A DNA stretch of 64,000 nucleotides from Pseudooceanicola sp050897975 (GTDB taxonomy: Bacteria; Pseudomonadota; Alphaproteobacteria; Rhodobacterales; Rhodobacteraceae). A program made the position numbers and the translations under genes. Location of the stretch: NCBI RefSeq assembly GCF_050897975.1, contig NZ_JBPAXY010000004.1, forward strand, positions 248,001-312,000, given 5' to 3'. Shown here one piece after another: positions 10,043 through 19,148 of the stretch (positions are counted from its first letter, which is position 1; each line of letters opens with the position of its first letter). Under the pieces are notes generated by a model. The model did not search any database, was not told the origin of the DNA, and saw nothing but the letters and a program-made list of their open reading frames with translations.

Positions 10043-10693
10043 TTGAACTGGAATGAGAGCATTGATGCCTATTGCGAGCGTCTCGGGCCTGCCTTCTGGT
10101 CCGAGCCGGTCAATGCGCTGACAAATCTGGCCTTTATCCTCGCCGCCCTCTGGGCCTGGCCGCGCGTGCGCGGCAGGACGACCGGACAGGTCCTGGCGGC
10201 GATCCTCTTCGTGATCGGCATCGGCTCGGGTCTGTTCCACACTCTCGCCACCGCCTGGGCGGGGCTGGCCGATACCCTGCCGATCCTGGCCTTCATCGAG
10301 GTCTATATCTTCGCCGCCACCCGCGATTTCCTGCACCGTCCCCGCTGGCAGTCGGGGCTGGTCACCCTGGCCTTTCCGCTGGTCGCGGGGGCCATGGCGC
10401 CGATGCTGGCGGGGCTGCCGCTGTACGGTGTCAGCGCGGGCTATCTGCCGGTGCCGCTGATGATCGCCGCCTATGCGCTGCTCCTGGCGCGCCGGGCGCC
10501 CGCCACGGCGCGGGGGCTGGGGATCGGGGCGGCGCTTCTGATGCTGTCGCTGACCTTCCGCTCGCTCGACATGCCGCTGTGCGGGGCGACCCATGGGCTG
10601 GGCACGCATTTCCTGTGGCATATCCTCAACGCCATTATGCTGGCCTGGATGATCGAGGTCTGGCGCCGTCATCCGCGGCGCGCCTGGGCCTGA
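10043..10693 (+). CDS. Ceramidase-family integral membrane protein
   Basis: A 216-residue membrane protein with about six hydrophobic helices. It carries the alkaline ceramidase/CREST features: an early aromatic/acidic stretch (CERLGPAFWSEPVNALTN), a membrane-embedded serine/histidine pair (GIGSGLFHTLATAWAGLAD), and a C-terminal H-x-x-W-H segment (HFLWHILNA). Known members are membrane hydrolases using zinc with Ser, His and Asp; the substrate here is unproven. TTG at 10043 is the likely start, 8 bases after AAGGAAA. It precedes gatC by about 115 bases. Confidence 0.78.
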   Translation: MNWNESIDAYCERLGPAFWSEPVNALTNLAFILAALWAWPRVRGRTTGQVLAAILFVIGIGSGLFHTLATAWAGLADTLPILAFIEVYIFAATRDFLHRPRWQSGLVTLAFPLVAGAMAPMLAGLPLYGVSAGYLPVPLMIAAYALLLARRAPATARGLGIGAALLMLSLTFRSLDMPLCGATHGLGTHFLWHILNAIMLAWMIEVWRRHPRRAWA

Positions 10694-10808
10694 CACAGAG
10701 GGCCAGGTGCTGGGGGCCACATGGGGCCCGCCAGTGTCTTGCGGCCCGTGCCTGCGGGCGCTAAACCCGTCTGCGATCCGAAACCAGGAACATCCCCGGG
10801 AGATGCCC

Positions 10809-11096
10809 ATGTCGATCGACACCGAAACCGCGGCCAAGGTCGCGAAACTGGCCCGCATCAAGGTGGAAGACGACGCGCTGCCCGCCCTGGCGGAAGAATT
10901 CAACACCATCCTCGGCTTCATCGAACAGCTGAACGAGGTGGATGTCGATGGCGTCGAGCCGATGACCTCGGTCACCCCCATGCGCCTGAAACGGCGCGAG
11001 GACGTGGTCACCGAGGGCGATCAGCAGGACAAGATCCTGGCCAATGCGCCCGATGCCCGCGAAGGTTTCTTCGCCGTGCCCAAGGTGGTCGAGTAA
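10809..11096 (+). CDS. gatC: Asp-tRNA(Asn)/Glu-tRNA(Gln) amidotransferase subunit C
   Basis: Small subunit that stabilises GatA in GatCAB, which converts mischarged Glu-tRNA(Gln) or Asp-tRNA(Asn) to the correct aminoacyl-tRNA. The product is 95 residues with typical TAAKVAKLARIKV and MTSVTPMRLKRREDVV segments. The ATG at 10809 is chosen because family resemblance starts there; the upstream 34 codons of the open frame look non-coding. gatA follows after 39 bases; gatB is not in the window. Confidence 0.95.
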   Translation: MSIDTETAAKVAKLARIKVEDDALPALAEEFNTILGFIEQLNEVDVDGVEPMTSVTPMRLKRREDVVTEGDQQDKILANAPDAREGFFAVPKVVE

Positions 11097-11135
11097 GACC
11101 CGAAGATCCACGCCCGACCAGAGAGGCGAGACGAG

Positions 11136-12626
11136 ATGACCGAGCTGAACACATGGACCATTGCTGAGGCCCGCGACGCGCTGCGCAAGGGCGAGGTGAC
11201 CTCTGTCGCCCTGACCGAGGCCTGCCTGGGTGCGATCGAGGGGGCCGGGGCGCTGAACGCCTTCGTGCACAAGACCCCCGAGATCGCCCTGGCCCAGGCC
11301 GCCGCCGCCGATGAGCGACTGAAAGGCAGCGAAGAGGCCCCGGCGCTTTGCGGCATTCCGCTGGGCATCAAGGATCTGTTCTGCACCAAGGGCGTGGCCA
11401 GCCAGGCCGCCTCGAACATCCTGGGCGGTTTCAAGCCCGAGTATGAAAGCACCGTCACCGGCAACCTCTTTGCCGAGGGTGCGGTGATGCTGGGCAAGCT
11501 GAACATGGACGAGTTCGCCATGGGCAGCTCGAACGAGACCTCGGCCTATGGCCCTGCGGTGAACCCCTGGCGCCGCGCGGACGATGAAACCCCGCTGACG
11601 CCGGGCGGCTCTTCCGGCGGGTCCGCCGCTGCCGTGGCCGCGGATCTGTGCCTGGGGGCCACCGGCACCGACACCGGCGGCTCGATCCGCCAGCCCTGCG
11701 CCTTCACCGGCACCGTGGGGATCAAGCCGACCTACGGGCGCTGTTCCCGCTGGGGCATCGTCGCCTTCGCCAGTTCGCTGGACCAGGCGGGCCCGATGAC
11801 CAAGACGGTGCGCGACAGCGCCATCATGTTGCAGGCCATGTGCTCGCATGACCCCAAGGATTCGACCTCGGTCGATTTCCCGGTGCCCGATTTCGAGGCC
11901 GCCCTGACCGGCGACATTCGCGGCAAGACCATCGGTATCCCCAAGGAATACCACATGGAGGGGATCCCCGCCGAGATCGAGCAGCTTTGGACGCGCGGCA
12001 AGGAGATGCTGGCCGATGCGGGCGCCAAGGTGGTGGACATCTCATTGCCCCACACGAAATACGCGCTGCCCGCCTATTACGTGATCGCCCCCGCCGAGGC
12101 CTCGTCGAACCTGGCCCGCTATGACGGCGTGCGCTACGGCCACCGTGCCAAGCTGGCGGCGGGTGACGGCATCACCGAGATGTACGAGAAGACCCGCGCC
12201 GAGGGCTTCGGTTCCGAGGTGCAGCGCCGGATCATGGTCGGCACCTATGTGCTGTCGGCCGGGTTCTATGATGCCTATTACAACCGCGCCCGCCGCGTGC
12301 GCGCCCTGATCAAGCGTGACTTCGACGAGGCCTTCGCCAGCGGCGTCGACGCGATCCTGACCCCGGCCACGCCCTCGGCGGCCTTCGGTCTGGGCGAGAT
12401 GCAGGATGCCGATCCGGTCAAGATGTACCTCAACGACGTCTTCACCGTGACCGTCAACCTGGCGGGCCTGCCCGGCGTCTCGGTGCCCGCGGGCACCGAT
12501 GCCCAGGGTCTGCCCCTGGGTCTGCAACTGATCGGGCGCCCCTGGGAAGAGGGCGATCTGCTGAACACCGCCTATGCGCTGGAACAGGCCGCGGGCTTTG
12601 TTTCCAAGCCCGGGAAATGGTGGTAA
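11136..12626 (+). CDS. gatA: Asp-tRNA(Asn)/Glu-tRNA(Gln) amidotransferase subunit A
   Basis: Glutaminase subunit of GatCAB; it releases ammonia for transamidation. It has 496 residues. The amidase-signature triad is complete: Lys79 in GIPLGIKD, the cis-Ser about 159 in GGSSGGS (157-163) and nucleophile Ser183 in GTDTGGSIRQP. AGAGAGGCGAG provides a ribosome site. It forms an operon with gatC. Confidence 0.97.
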   Translation: MTELNTWTIAEARDALRKGEVTSVALTEACLGAIEGAGALNAFVHKTPEIALAQAAAADERLKGSEEAPALCGIPLGIKDLFCTKGVASQAASNILGGFKPEYESTVTGNLFAEGAVMLGKLNMDEFAMGSSNETSAYGPAVNPWRRADDETPLTPGGSSGGSAAAVAADLCLGATGTDTGGSIRQPCAFTGTVGIKPTYGRCSRWGIVAFASSLDQAGPMTKTVRDSAIMLQAMCSHDPKDSTSVDFPVPDFEAALTGDIRGKTIGIPKEYHMEGIPAEIEQLWTRGKEMLADAGAKVVDISLPHTKYALPAYYVIAPAEASSNLARYDGVRYGHRAKLAAGDGITEMYEKTRAEGFGSEVQRRIMVGTYVLSAGFYDAYYNRARRVRALIKRDFDEAFASGVDAILTPATPSAAFGLGEMQDADPVKMYLNDVFTVTVNLAGLPGVSVPAGTDAQGLPLGLQLIGRPWEEGDLLNTAYALEQAAGFVSKPGKWW

Positions 12627-12729
12627 CCGAGGCCCCCAGGCCCTGATGGGCCCGCGCCCGCACGGGCGCGGCGCCCGATCCCCTTTCGATCCACCCCGGG
12701 GCCGTTCGGGCAGAATGAGAGAGTTTCGG

Positions 12730-13527
12730 ATGCGCGAGATTACCCTGGCCGTGGCCCTTCTGGCCCTTGCTTCCTGTAGCCCGGCGGTGCCGGACAGCGC
12801 GGCGGGCGTGGGCTTCGGCGATTACCAAAGCTACCAGCAAAGCCGCGAGGCAGAGCTGCAATCCGCGACCATCGCGCCGCCGCCCAATGTCTCGTCCGAG
12901 GCGTTGCCGGGCACCTCGGGTGGCAGCAGCGCCGCGCCGCTGTCGGCCATCGCGACCCTGCCGCCGGGCGCCGCCACCACCCCTGCGGGCGCGGGCAGCC
13001 AGGGCGCCGACAGTGCCGAGGCCATCGCCGCCGACGCCCAGGCGGCGCTGAACGCCGCAGGTGTCAACTCGGGCCAGGTGCCGCTGGAGGCCAGCCCCGC
13101 CAACCCCGCCCCCGAGGCGGTCAATCAGCTGGGAATTTCCGAAGAGAACGATTTCGGCGCCGTCGACCAGCAGCGCTCGATCGAGGAAGACGCCGAGTTC
13201 ATCCAGGAAAACCGCGCCCGCTACGAGCAGGTCCAGCCCGAGGCCCTGCCCGAACGGGCCGACACCGGCCCCAACCTGGCCGCCTATGCCCTGGGCACGA
13301 CCCATGCGCCGGGCACGCCGCTCTACACCCGGATCGGGCTGAACGCCGAGGCGCGCTATACCCGCAACTGCGCCAAATACCCCTCGCCGGACTTGGCCCA
13401 GGCGGACTTCCTGTCCAAGGGCGGGCCGCAGCGCGACCGCCTGGGGCTGGATCCCGATGGCGACGGCTTCGCCTGCACCTGGGATCCGACCCCCTTCCGC
13501 AAGGCCGCCCAGGGCGCGACGGAGTGA
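12730..13527 (+). CDS. Lipoprotein with C-terminal Excalibur calcium-binding domain
   Basis: A 265-residue exported protein. A short hydrophobic leader ends in a lipobox (LALASC), predicting a lipid-anchored protein. The middle 170 residues are low-complexity and rich in Ala, Pro, Ser and Gln. The last 50 residues hold an Excalibur motif: NCAKYPSPDLAQADFL, then DPDGDGFACTWDP with the calcium-loop pattern DxDxDG. The ATG at 12730 fits best (GAGAG six bases upstream); ATG 12715 is the alternative. The amidase gene begins four bases after the stop, suggesting a shared envelope role. Confidence 0.8.
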   Translation: MREITLAVALLALASCSPAVPDSAAGVGFGDYQSYQQSREAELQSATIAPPPNVSSEALPGTSGGSSAAPLSAIATLPPGAATTPAGAGSQGADSAEAIAADAQAALNAAGVNSGQVPLEASPANPAPEAVNQLGISEENDFGAVDQQRSIEEDAEFIQENRARYEQVQPEALPERADTGPNLAAYALGTTHAPGTPLYTRIGLNAEARYTRNCAKYPSPDLAQADFLSKGGPQRDRLGLDPDGDGFACTWDPTPFRKAAQGATE

Positions 13528-13531
13528 GGGC

Positions 13532-14239
13532 ATGAGCCTCTGGCAGGAGGGGGCGGAACCCTACGCCTCCCCCAACCGCAACGCCCGCCGCGACGGGCTG
13601 ACGCCGCATCTTGTGGTGCTGCACCACACCGCGATGGAAACCGCCGAGGCCGCCCTGGCCCGTCTGGCCGATCCCCAGGCCCAGCCCACGCCGGTCTCGG
13701 TGCATTACGTCATCGCCGAGGATGGTCGCCTGTGGCAGATGGTGCCCGAGGCCGAGCGGGCCTGGCACGCCGGTCTGGGCCATTGGGCCGGGCAGGACGA
13801 CATCAATTCCCGCTCGATCGGGATCGAACTGGCCAATCCCGCCCCGAACCCCTTTGCCGAGCCGCAGATGGCCCGGCTGGAACGGCTGCTGCCGCAGATC
13901 CTGGCCCGCTGGGCGATCCCGCCGGAAGGGGTGATCGCCCATTCGGACATGGCGCCGACCCGCAAGGCCGATCCGGGGCCGAAGTTCGACTGGCGCCGCC
14001 TGGCCCTGCAAGGCCTGTCGATCTGGCCCGACCCGGGCGCTGTGGACAGCGACGCGCCCCTGGCGCAAAGCCTGGCCCGCATCGGCTATCCGCTGGCCGA
14101 TCCCGCCGCGGCCTTTGCCGCCTTCCGGATGCGGTTCCGTCCCTGGGCGCAGGGCCACGAAGAGGCCGAAGATCGCCGCATCGCCGCCGACCTGGCGCGC
14201 CGCTTTCCCGCCCGGCCCGGGCCCGGGGCGCAGGGCTAA
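13532..14239 (+). CDS. N-acetylmuramoyl-L-alanine amidase, AmpD-like (Amidase_2)
   Basis: A 235-residue amidase predicted to cleave the bond between MurNAc and the stem peptide. His31/His32 in VLHHTAME and the segment HSDMAPTRKADPGPKFDW supply the zinc ligands and catalytic Lys/Asp region; HYVIAEDGRLWQMVPE and SIGIELAN are other family marks. No signal peptide is seen, so the enzyme is probably cytoplasmic and could recycle anhydro-muropeptides as AmpD does. It sits four bases behind the Excalibur lipoprotein gene. Confidence 0.88.
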   Translation: MSLWQEGAEPYASPNRNARRDGLTPHLVVLHHTAMETAEAALARLADPQAQPTPVSVHYVIAEDGRLWQMVPEAERAWHAGLGHWAGQDDINSRSIGIELANPAPNPFAEPQMARLERLLPQILARWAIPPEGVIAHSDMAPTRKADPGPKFDWRRLALQGLSIWPDPGAVDSDAPLAQSLARIGYPLADPAAAFAAFRMRFRPWAQGHEEAEDRRIAADLARRFPARPGPGAQG

Positions 14240-14248
14240 GCGGATCGG

Positions 14249-14422
14249 CCTGCGGCGGGGATATTTTTTGGCAATGAGAAGGGCAAGGGGGCGGCACGTC
14301 GACGCCCCGGCGGCCCCCGGCTGCGGTGTAGGTCAACAGGGGCGGAGGCTCTTTCTTCTATTCGATGGCTGAAAATACTCCGGGGGAGTCTCAGCCTGCT
14401 GAGACGGGGGCAGCGCCCCCTC
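14249..14422. repeat. Intergenic terminator-like repeat, locus 2
   Basis: The left arm contains GGGGATATTTTTTGGCAATG, the right arm ATTCGATGGCTGAAAATACT followed by a GGGGGC/GCCCCC hairpin at the end. The two arms are different variants of the family, unlike locus 1. It lies between the co-directional amidase and YmdB genes. Confidence 0.8.
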
Positions 14423-14486
14423 TCGCCACAGCCACAACCCGCCGAAACACTTGCCTCCGCCCGCCCGGAGGCATAGGGCATTGCCC

Positions 14487-15317
14487 ATGCGGATGATGTT
14501 TCTCGGAGATGTGATGGGGCGCGCCGGGCGCGCGGCCATCGCGGAGTGGCTGCCGAAGCTTCGGCAGGCCTGGCGGTTGGATTTCGTCGTGGTCAATGGC
14601 GAGAATGCCAGCCATGGCGCGGGGCTGACCGGTGCCCATGCCAAGGGCCTGCTGGAGGCGGGCGCCGATGTGCTGACCCTGGGCGATCATGCCTTCGACC
14701 AGAAGGACATGTTGCAGGCCATCGAGGGCGAGAAACGCATCATCCGGCCCCTGAACTATGCCAAGGAATGCCCCGGCGTCGGCGCCCGGGTCTTTGACGC
14801 GCCGGGCGGGCGCAAGGTGCTGGTGGCCCAGGTGCTGGGCCAGGTCTTCATGAAGCGGCCCTTCGAGGACCCCTTCAGCCATGTGGACGCGGTGCTGCGC
14901 AAGTTCCCCCTGGGCGGGCTGGTGCAGGCGGCCCTGGTCGATATGCATTGCGAGGCCACCTCGGAGAAGATGGCCATGGGCCATTTCTGCGACGGGCGCG
15001 TCTCTATGGTGGTCGGCACCCATACCCATGTGCCCACGGGCGATGCCCAGATCCTGCCCAAGGGCACGGCGTTCCAGTCCGACGCGGGCATGACCGGCGA
15101 TTACGATTCGGTCATCGGCATGGACAAGGCCGAACCGATGCGCCGTTTCATCACCGGCATGGCCAAGGGCCGTTTCACCCCCGCCGAGGGCCCGGCCACG
15201 GTCAGCGGCCTTTACGTCGAGACCGACGACCGCACCGGCCGTGCCATAAGGGTGGAGATGGTCCGCCAGGGCGGCCGTCTGGCCCCCGCGGGCCCCGGCC
15301 CGGTGCCCGCCAACTGA
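14487..15317 (+). CDS. YmdB-family metallophosphoesterase
   Basis: A 276-residue protein of the TIGR00282/YmdB family. The metal-site motifs are GDVMGRAGR near the start, NGENASHG, TLGDHAFD, HCEATSEK and VGTHTHVPTGD. Studied relatives are cyclic-nucleotide phosphodiesterases affecting biofilm choice in Bacillus; in Alphaproteobacteria the substrate is not established. The ATG at 14487 is used because MRMMFLGDVMG is the normal family start. It is a single gene downstream of repeat locus 2. Confidence 0.9.
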   Translation: MRMMFLGDVMGRAGRAAIAEWLPKLRQAWRLDFVVVNGENASHGAGLTGAHAKGLLEAGADVLTLGDHAFDQKDMLQAIEGEKRIIRPLNYAKECPGVGARVFDAPGGRKVLVAQVLGQVFMKRPFEDPFSHVDAVLRKFPLGGLVQAALVDMHCEATSEKMAMGHFCDGRVSMVVGTHTHVPTGDAQILPKGTAFQSDAGMTGDYDSVIGMDKAEPMRRFITGMAKGRFTPAEGPATVSGLYVETDDRTGRAIRVEMVRQGGRLAPAGPGPVPAN

Positions 15318-15473
15318 CCCCGCCGCCGCCCGACCGGCCCGCCGCCGCTGCCTTCGCACAGGGCAGCGTGACCGCAGGCGACGGGGCGTGCGCGCGCAAC
15401 GCTTGCAAGGCCCGCGGCGCTTCGCCTAGATCGTATTTCAGGCGACAGGCGCCGCGGAAGGAGAGCCACCAGG

Positions 15474-17258
15474 ATGCTGGCCATCGACATTTCCCAGACC
15501 GGTGAGGCCCTCTTGGCCCTCGGCGTCGTGGTGGTGATGTTCGTGCTGTTCGTGCGCGAAACCTACCCGGCCGAGGTGGTGGCCATCTCGGGCATCTCCC
15601 TGATGCTTCTGCTGGGGCTTCTGCCCTATGACCTGGCCCTGCCGGTGCTGTCCAACCCGGCGCCCTGGACCATCGCGGCGATGTTCATCGTCATGGGGGC
15701 GCTGGTGCGCACCGGCGCGCTCGAGGCCTTCACCCAGACTGCCACCGCCCAGGCCAGCCGGCGGCCGATCCTGGCCCTGGCGATCCTCTTTGCCTTCGTC
15801 GCCCTGTCCTCGGCCATCGTGTCCAACACGCCGGTGGTGGTGGTGATGATCCCGGTCTTCGTGCAGATGGCCAAGACGCTGAACATCATGCCCTCGAAAC
15901 TGCTGATCCCGCTCAGCTACACGGCGATCATGGGCGGCACGCTGACCCTGATCGGCACCTCCACCAACCTGCTGGTGGACGGGGTGGCGCGGTCCCAGGG
16001 GCTGGAACCCTTTGGCATCTTCGAGATCACCCCCATTGGCCTGGTCGTGGTCGGCTGGGGCTGTTTCTACCTGCTGGTGCTGGGCCGCTTCCTGCTGCCG
16101 CGCCGCGATTCCATGGCCTCGATGCTGACCGACCGCTCGAAGATGAAGTTCTTCACCGAGGCGGTCATCCCCCCCGACAGCAACCTGATCGGCCGCGAGG
16201 TGACGGGGGTGCAGCTGTTCAAACGCGAGGGCGTACGGCTGATCGACGTGCTGCGCGGCGATGAAAGCCTGCGGCGCAATCTGAAGGGCGTCGAATTGCA
16301 GGTTGGCGACCGGATCGTGCTGCGCAGCCATATCTCGGAACTGCTCAGCCTTCAGCGCGACAAGAGCCTGAAACGCGTCGACCAGGTCAGCGCGGTGGAA
16401 ACCACCACGGTGGAGGTGCTGATCACCCCGGGCTGCAAGATGGTGGGCCGTTCGCTGGGCTCCATGCGCCTGCGCCGCCGCTACGGGGTCTATCCGCTGG
16501 CGGTGCACCGGCGGAACCAGAACATGAGCCGCCAGTTGCAGATGGACGAACTGGTGGTCCGCGTGGGCGACACGCTGCTGCTGGAAGGCGCGCCCGAGGA
16601 CATCAAGCGGCTGGCCCGCGAAATGGACATGGTCGACGTGGCCACCCCCAGCGAACGCGCCTACCGCCGCAGCCAGGCGCCGATCGCCATCCTGGCGATC
16701 CTCAGCATCGTCGGCCTGGCGGGTCTGGGCGTGGCGCCCATCCTGATGCTGTCGGTGATGGCGGTGGCGCTGGTGCTGGTGACCCGCTGCATCGACGCCG
16801 ACGAGGCCTTCGGCTTTGTCGACGGGCGGCTTCTGGCGCTGATCTTCTCGATGCTGGCCATCGGGGCGGCGCTGGAACATACCGGCGCGGTCGAGCTGAT
16901 CGTGCGCTACGCGGCGCCGGTGCTGTCGCATCTGCCGCCGGTGATGGTGGTCTGGGCGGTCTACCTGCTGACCTCGGTGCTGACCGAACTGGTCTCGAAC
17001 AATGCCGTGGCGGTGGTGATGACGCCGATTGCGGTCGGTCTGGCCCAGGCCATGGGGATTGATGCCCGCGCCCTGGTTATCGCGGTGATGATCGCCGCCT
17101 CGGCCAGTTTCGCCACCCCGATCGGCTATCAGACCAACATGCTGGTCTATGGCCCCGGCGGCTACAAGTTCACCGATTTCATGAAGGTCGGCATCCCCTT
17201 GAACCTGTCGATGGGGGTGATCGTCAGCCTGGTGATCCCGCTCCTCTGGCCGCTCTGA
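15474..17258 (+). CDS. SLC13-family permease with internal TrkA-C (RCK_C) domains
   Basis: A 594-residue inner-membrane transporter. N-terminal and C-terminal bundles of about five to six helices each flank a soluble centre (about residues 215-390) that contains two RCK_C-like domains (NLIGREVTGVQLFKREGVRLIDVLRGD and CKMVGRSLGSMRLRRRYGVYPLAVHRR). The two membrane halves carry the repeated signatures SNTPVVVVMIPV and SNNAVAVVMTPIA, plus TLIGTSTNLLVDG. The family moves sulfate or carboxylates with sodium; the substrate here is not defined. It has a close structural counterpart at 34170. Confidence 0.87.
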   Translation: MLAIDISQTGEALLALGVVVVMFVLFVRETYPAEVVAISGISLMLLLGLLPYDLALPVLSNPAPWTIAAMFIVMGALVRTGALEAFTQTATAQASRRPILALAILFAFVALSSAIVSNTPVVVVMIPVFVQMAKTLNIMPSKLLIPLSYTAIMGGTLTLIGTSTNLLVDGVARSQGLEPFGIFEITPIGLVVVGWGCFYLLVLGRFLLPRRDSMASMLTDRSKMKFFTEAVIPPDSNLIGREVTGVQLFKREGVRLIDVLRGDESLRRNLKGVELQVGDRIVLRSHISELLSLQRDKSLKRVDQVSAVETTTVEVLITPGCKMVGRSLGSMRLRRRYGVYPLAVHRRNQNMSRQLQMDELVVRVGDTLLLEGAPEDIKRLAREMDMVDVATPSERAYRRSQAPIAILAILSIVGLAGLGVAPILMLSVMAVALVLVTRCIDADEAFGFVDGRLLALIFSMLAIGAALEHTGAVELIVRYAAPVLSHLPPVMVVWAVYLLTSVLTELVSNNAVAVVMTPIAVGLAQAMGIDARALVIAVMIAASASFATPIGYQTNMLVYGPGGYKFTDFMKVGIPLNLSMGVIVSLVIPLLWPL

Positions 17259-17363
17259 TCCGCCCGCCCGGGCGCGCCTGCCCGCCCCGTTGACCGCGCG
17301 TTACCAGCCGGGGCGCCGCCGGGGCTTCAGGGCAAAAGTCCCGCGCTCTTCCCCGTCCCCCAT

Positions 17364-17482
17364 CTTTCTCATTGCCAAAAATATCCCGGGGGGAATTGAG
17401 CCCGGCACGGGCTCAAGGGGGGCAGAGCCCCCCTTGTCCTATCCATTTGTCGCCATCCGGCGACGGCGGGGGCAGAGCCCCC
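17364..17482. repeat. Intergenic terminator-like repeat, locus 3
   Basis: TTTCTCATTGCCAAAAATATCCC is the reverse complement of the GGGATATTTTTGGCAATGAG core. It is followed by two GGGGGC-AGA-GCCCCC hairpins. It lies between the convergent SLC13 and M48 genes. Confidence 0.8.
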
Positions 17483-17517
17483 ACAACCAAGCCCCGCCGC
17501 CTCAGCGCGCGGTCCCC

Positions 17518-18234
17518 TCAGCGCGCGGCCAGCGCGCGACGCACCGTGGCCATGCGTTCGGCATTGGGCGGATGCGAGCCCAGGAAATCGTCGCCCGGAT
17601 CCGGCAGCCGGTCGAAATACAGCGCTCCGCGCAACGGGTCGAACCCGGCGGCCCGGGCGATCTGGGCGCCCAGGTAATCCGCCTCCAGCTCGAACTGCCG
17701 CGAGTAGGAGCGTGCCCCATAGGCCGCCCCCAGCTCCGAGGCCCGGCGCACCGCGCGCCGCGACGCGCCAGAGCGCATGGCCGCCTCGGCATAGACCTGT
17801 GCCCCCTGGGCGGCATAGTCGCGCTGCCGGGTCAGATGGTCGAGGATGTGGTGGCTGGCCTCATGGCTCATCACGAAGGCCAGTTCGTCGGGGTTCCGCA
17901 TGTCGGCAATCAGCGCCAGGGTGAAGATCAGCACCGGCTGGCCGTCCGCATCCAGGGTCTGGAAGGCATTGGCGGGCATCCGGCGGCGGCTGTCGATGGC
18001 GATGCGGAAGGCGCAGCGGTCGTCGTCGCGCCGGGCCCGGCAGATGCCCTCGGCCACCGGTTCCACCGTGGCCACCACCTCGGCGAACTGCCGCGCCGCG
18101 CGATCCGCGTCCAGCCGCGAGGGGATGTCCTGGCCGGGCGTCCCGGCCCCTTCGGGCCCGGGCATGGGCGGCAGCGCGCAGGCGGCCAGGCCGATAAGCA
18201 GCAGGGCGGAAAGCAGGGAACGCAGGGCTATCAT
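17518..18234 (-). CDS. M48-family zinc metalloprotease, lipoprotein
   Basis: A 238-residue envelope protease. The leader ends in a lipobox with Cys19 (LIGLAACA). The zinc motif HEASH is at residues 124-128 and the third ligand is in ELEAD (about 184-186), the pattern of M48/BepA-like peptidases. A role in quality control of outer-membrane or periplasmic proteins is inferred from that family. The ATG at 18234 gives a clean lipoprotein leader. No TPR domain follows, so it is shorter than BepA. Confidence 0.88.
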   Translation of the reverse strand: MIALRSLLSALLLIGLAACALPPMPGPEGAGTPGQDIPSRLDADRAARQFAEVVATVEPVAEGICRARRDDDRCAFRIAIDSRRRMPANAFQTLDADGQPVLIFTLALIADMRNPDELAFVMSHEASHHILDHLTRQRDYAAQGAQVYAEAAMRSGASRRAVRRASELGAAYGARSYSRQFELEADYLGAQIARAAGFDPLRGALYFDRLPDPGDDFLGSHPPNAERMATVRRALAAR

Positions 18235-18395
18235 GGCTGGATCTGTCCGGGGCTGGCCGCCCGGGGCGCGCCCGCACGGCAAAGAGATGCGAAACCCATC
18301 ATATAGACGAAACGCCGGCCGTTTACAGCATCGTGAATCCGCCTGTGCGACATTGCGGCGTTTCCCGCCGGGCGGGGGCGGGCTAGAGTGATCCC

Positions 18396-18647
18396 ATGTT
18401 TACGATCGAACACGATTTCGACTGCACCATCGTCACCCTGGTGGATGACGGCCCGGCCCCCTTGCAGGAGGACGTGACCGTCAACGCTTTCGCCGAATGC
18501 ATCACGGTCGAGCAATACGATGCCCGTACCGATGAGGTGGTCCGCATCACCCTGTCGATGGCGCAGCTGCGTGACCTGGGCGCGGCGCTGAACCTGCCCG
18601 AAGGCTGCTACACCCTGACGCCGCAACCCAGCTCGGCGGCTAGCTGA
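18396..18647 (+). CDS. Small conserved-looking protein of unknown function
   Basis: An 83-residue acidic protein beginning MFTIEHDFDCTIVTLVDDG, with predicted alternating strands and one helix (SMAQLRDLGAALNLP). No known domain was recognised and there are no membrane segments. It is divergent from the M48 lipoprotein gene with a 161-bp gap. Coding is supported by codon composition. Confidence 0.6.
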   Translation: MFTIEHDFDCTIVTLVDDGPAPLQEDVTVNAFAECITVEQYDARTDEVVRITLSMAQLRDLGAALNLPEGCYTLTPQPSSAAS

Positions 18648-18760
18648 CGGGCCGCAGAGGCGCAGGCCCCGAGACGGGTATCGAGACGGGCATGGTGACG
18701 GGCGCAGGGATCAGCCAGGGGCGTGACCTGCGCAGGCAGGTCGCCGCCGTGCGTGCCTTC

Positions 18761-19030
18761 TTAGCTTTCTTCGATGCGAAACACCTTGTCGCGCGCCGTC
18801 TGGCCGCGGACCAGCAGCAGCCGCGACTTGGCCAGCCCCAGCGATTTCGCCAGCAGTTTGCGCACCGCCTCATTGGCCTTGCCGTCCTCGGGCAGGGCGG
18901 TGACATAGACCCGCAGCGGCCCGTCGCCCTCGGCGACGATCCGGTCGCGCGCCGCCTTGGGGGTGACGCGGGTGGCGATCTCGGCCCCGGGCCGGGCCAG
19001 GTGACTGAGGTCGGGCGGTTTGGCGGCCAT
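18761..19030 (-). CDS. DUF167 (YggU-family) protein
   Basis: An 89-residue single-domain protein with the DUF167 pattern: VTPKAARDRIV, LRVYVTALPEDGKANEAVRKLLAKSLG and a final VRGQTARDKVFRI. Structures of relatives show a small alpha/beta fold; function is unknown. The ATG at 19030 matches the family length; longer in-frame starts overlap the divergent deacetylase gene. Confidence 0.88.
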   Translation of the reverse strand: MAAKPPDLSHLARPGAEIATRVTPKAARDRIVAEGDGPLRVYVTALPEDGKANEAVRKLLAKSLGLAKSRLLLVRGQTARDKVFRIEES

Positions 19031-19148
19031 CTCTGCTGTCCTTCTTTCCGCGCGCGCCGCGCAAGGGCGCCCCTGCCGGCGCAGGTCTTGCGCCCGGGCG
19101 CCGCAGGGCACAGTCTGCGCCGACAGAGGAACATCACGAGGCGCCAAG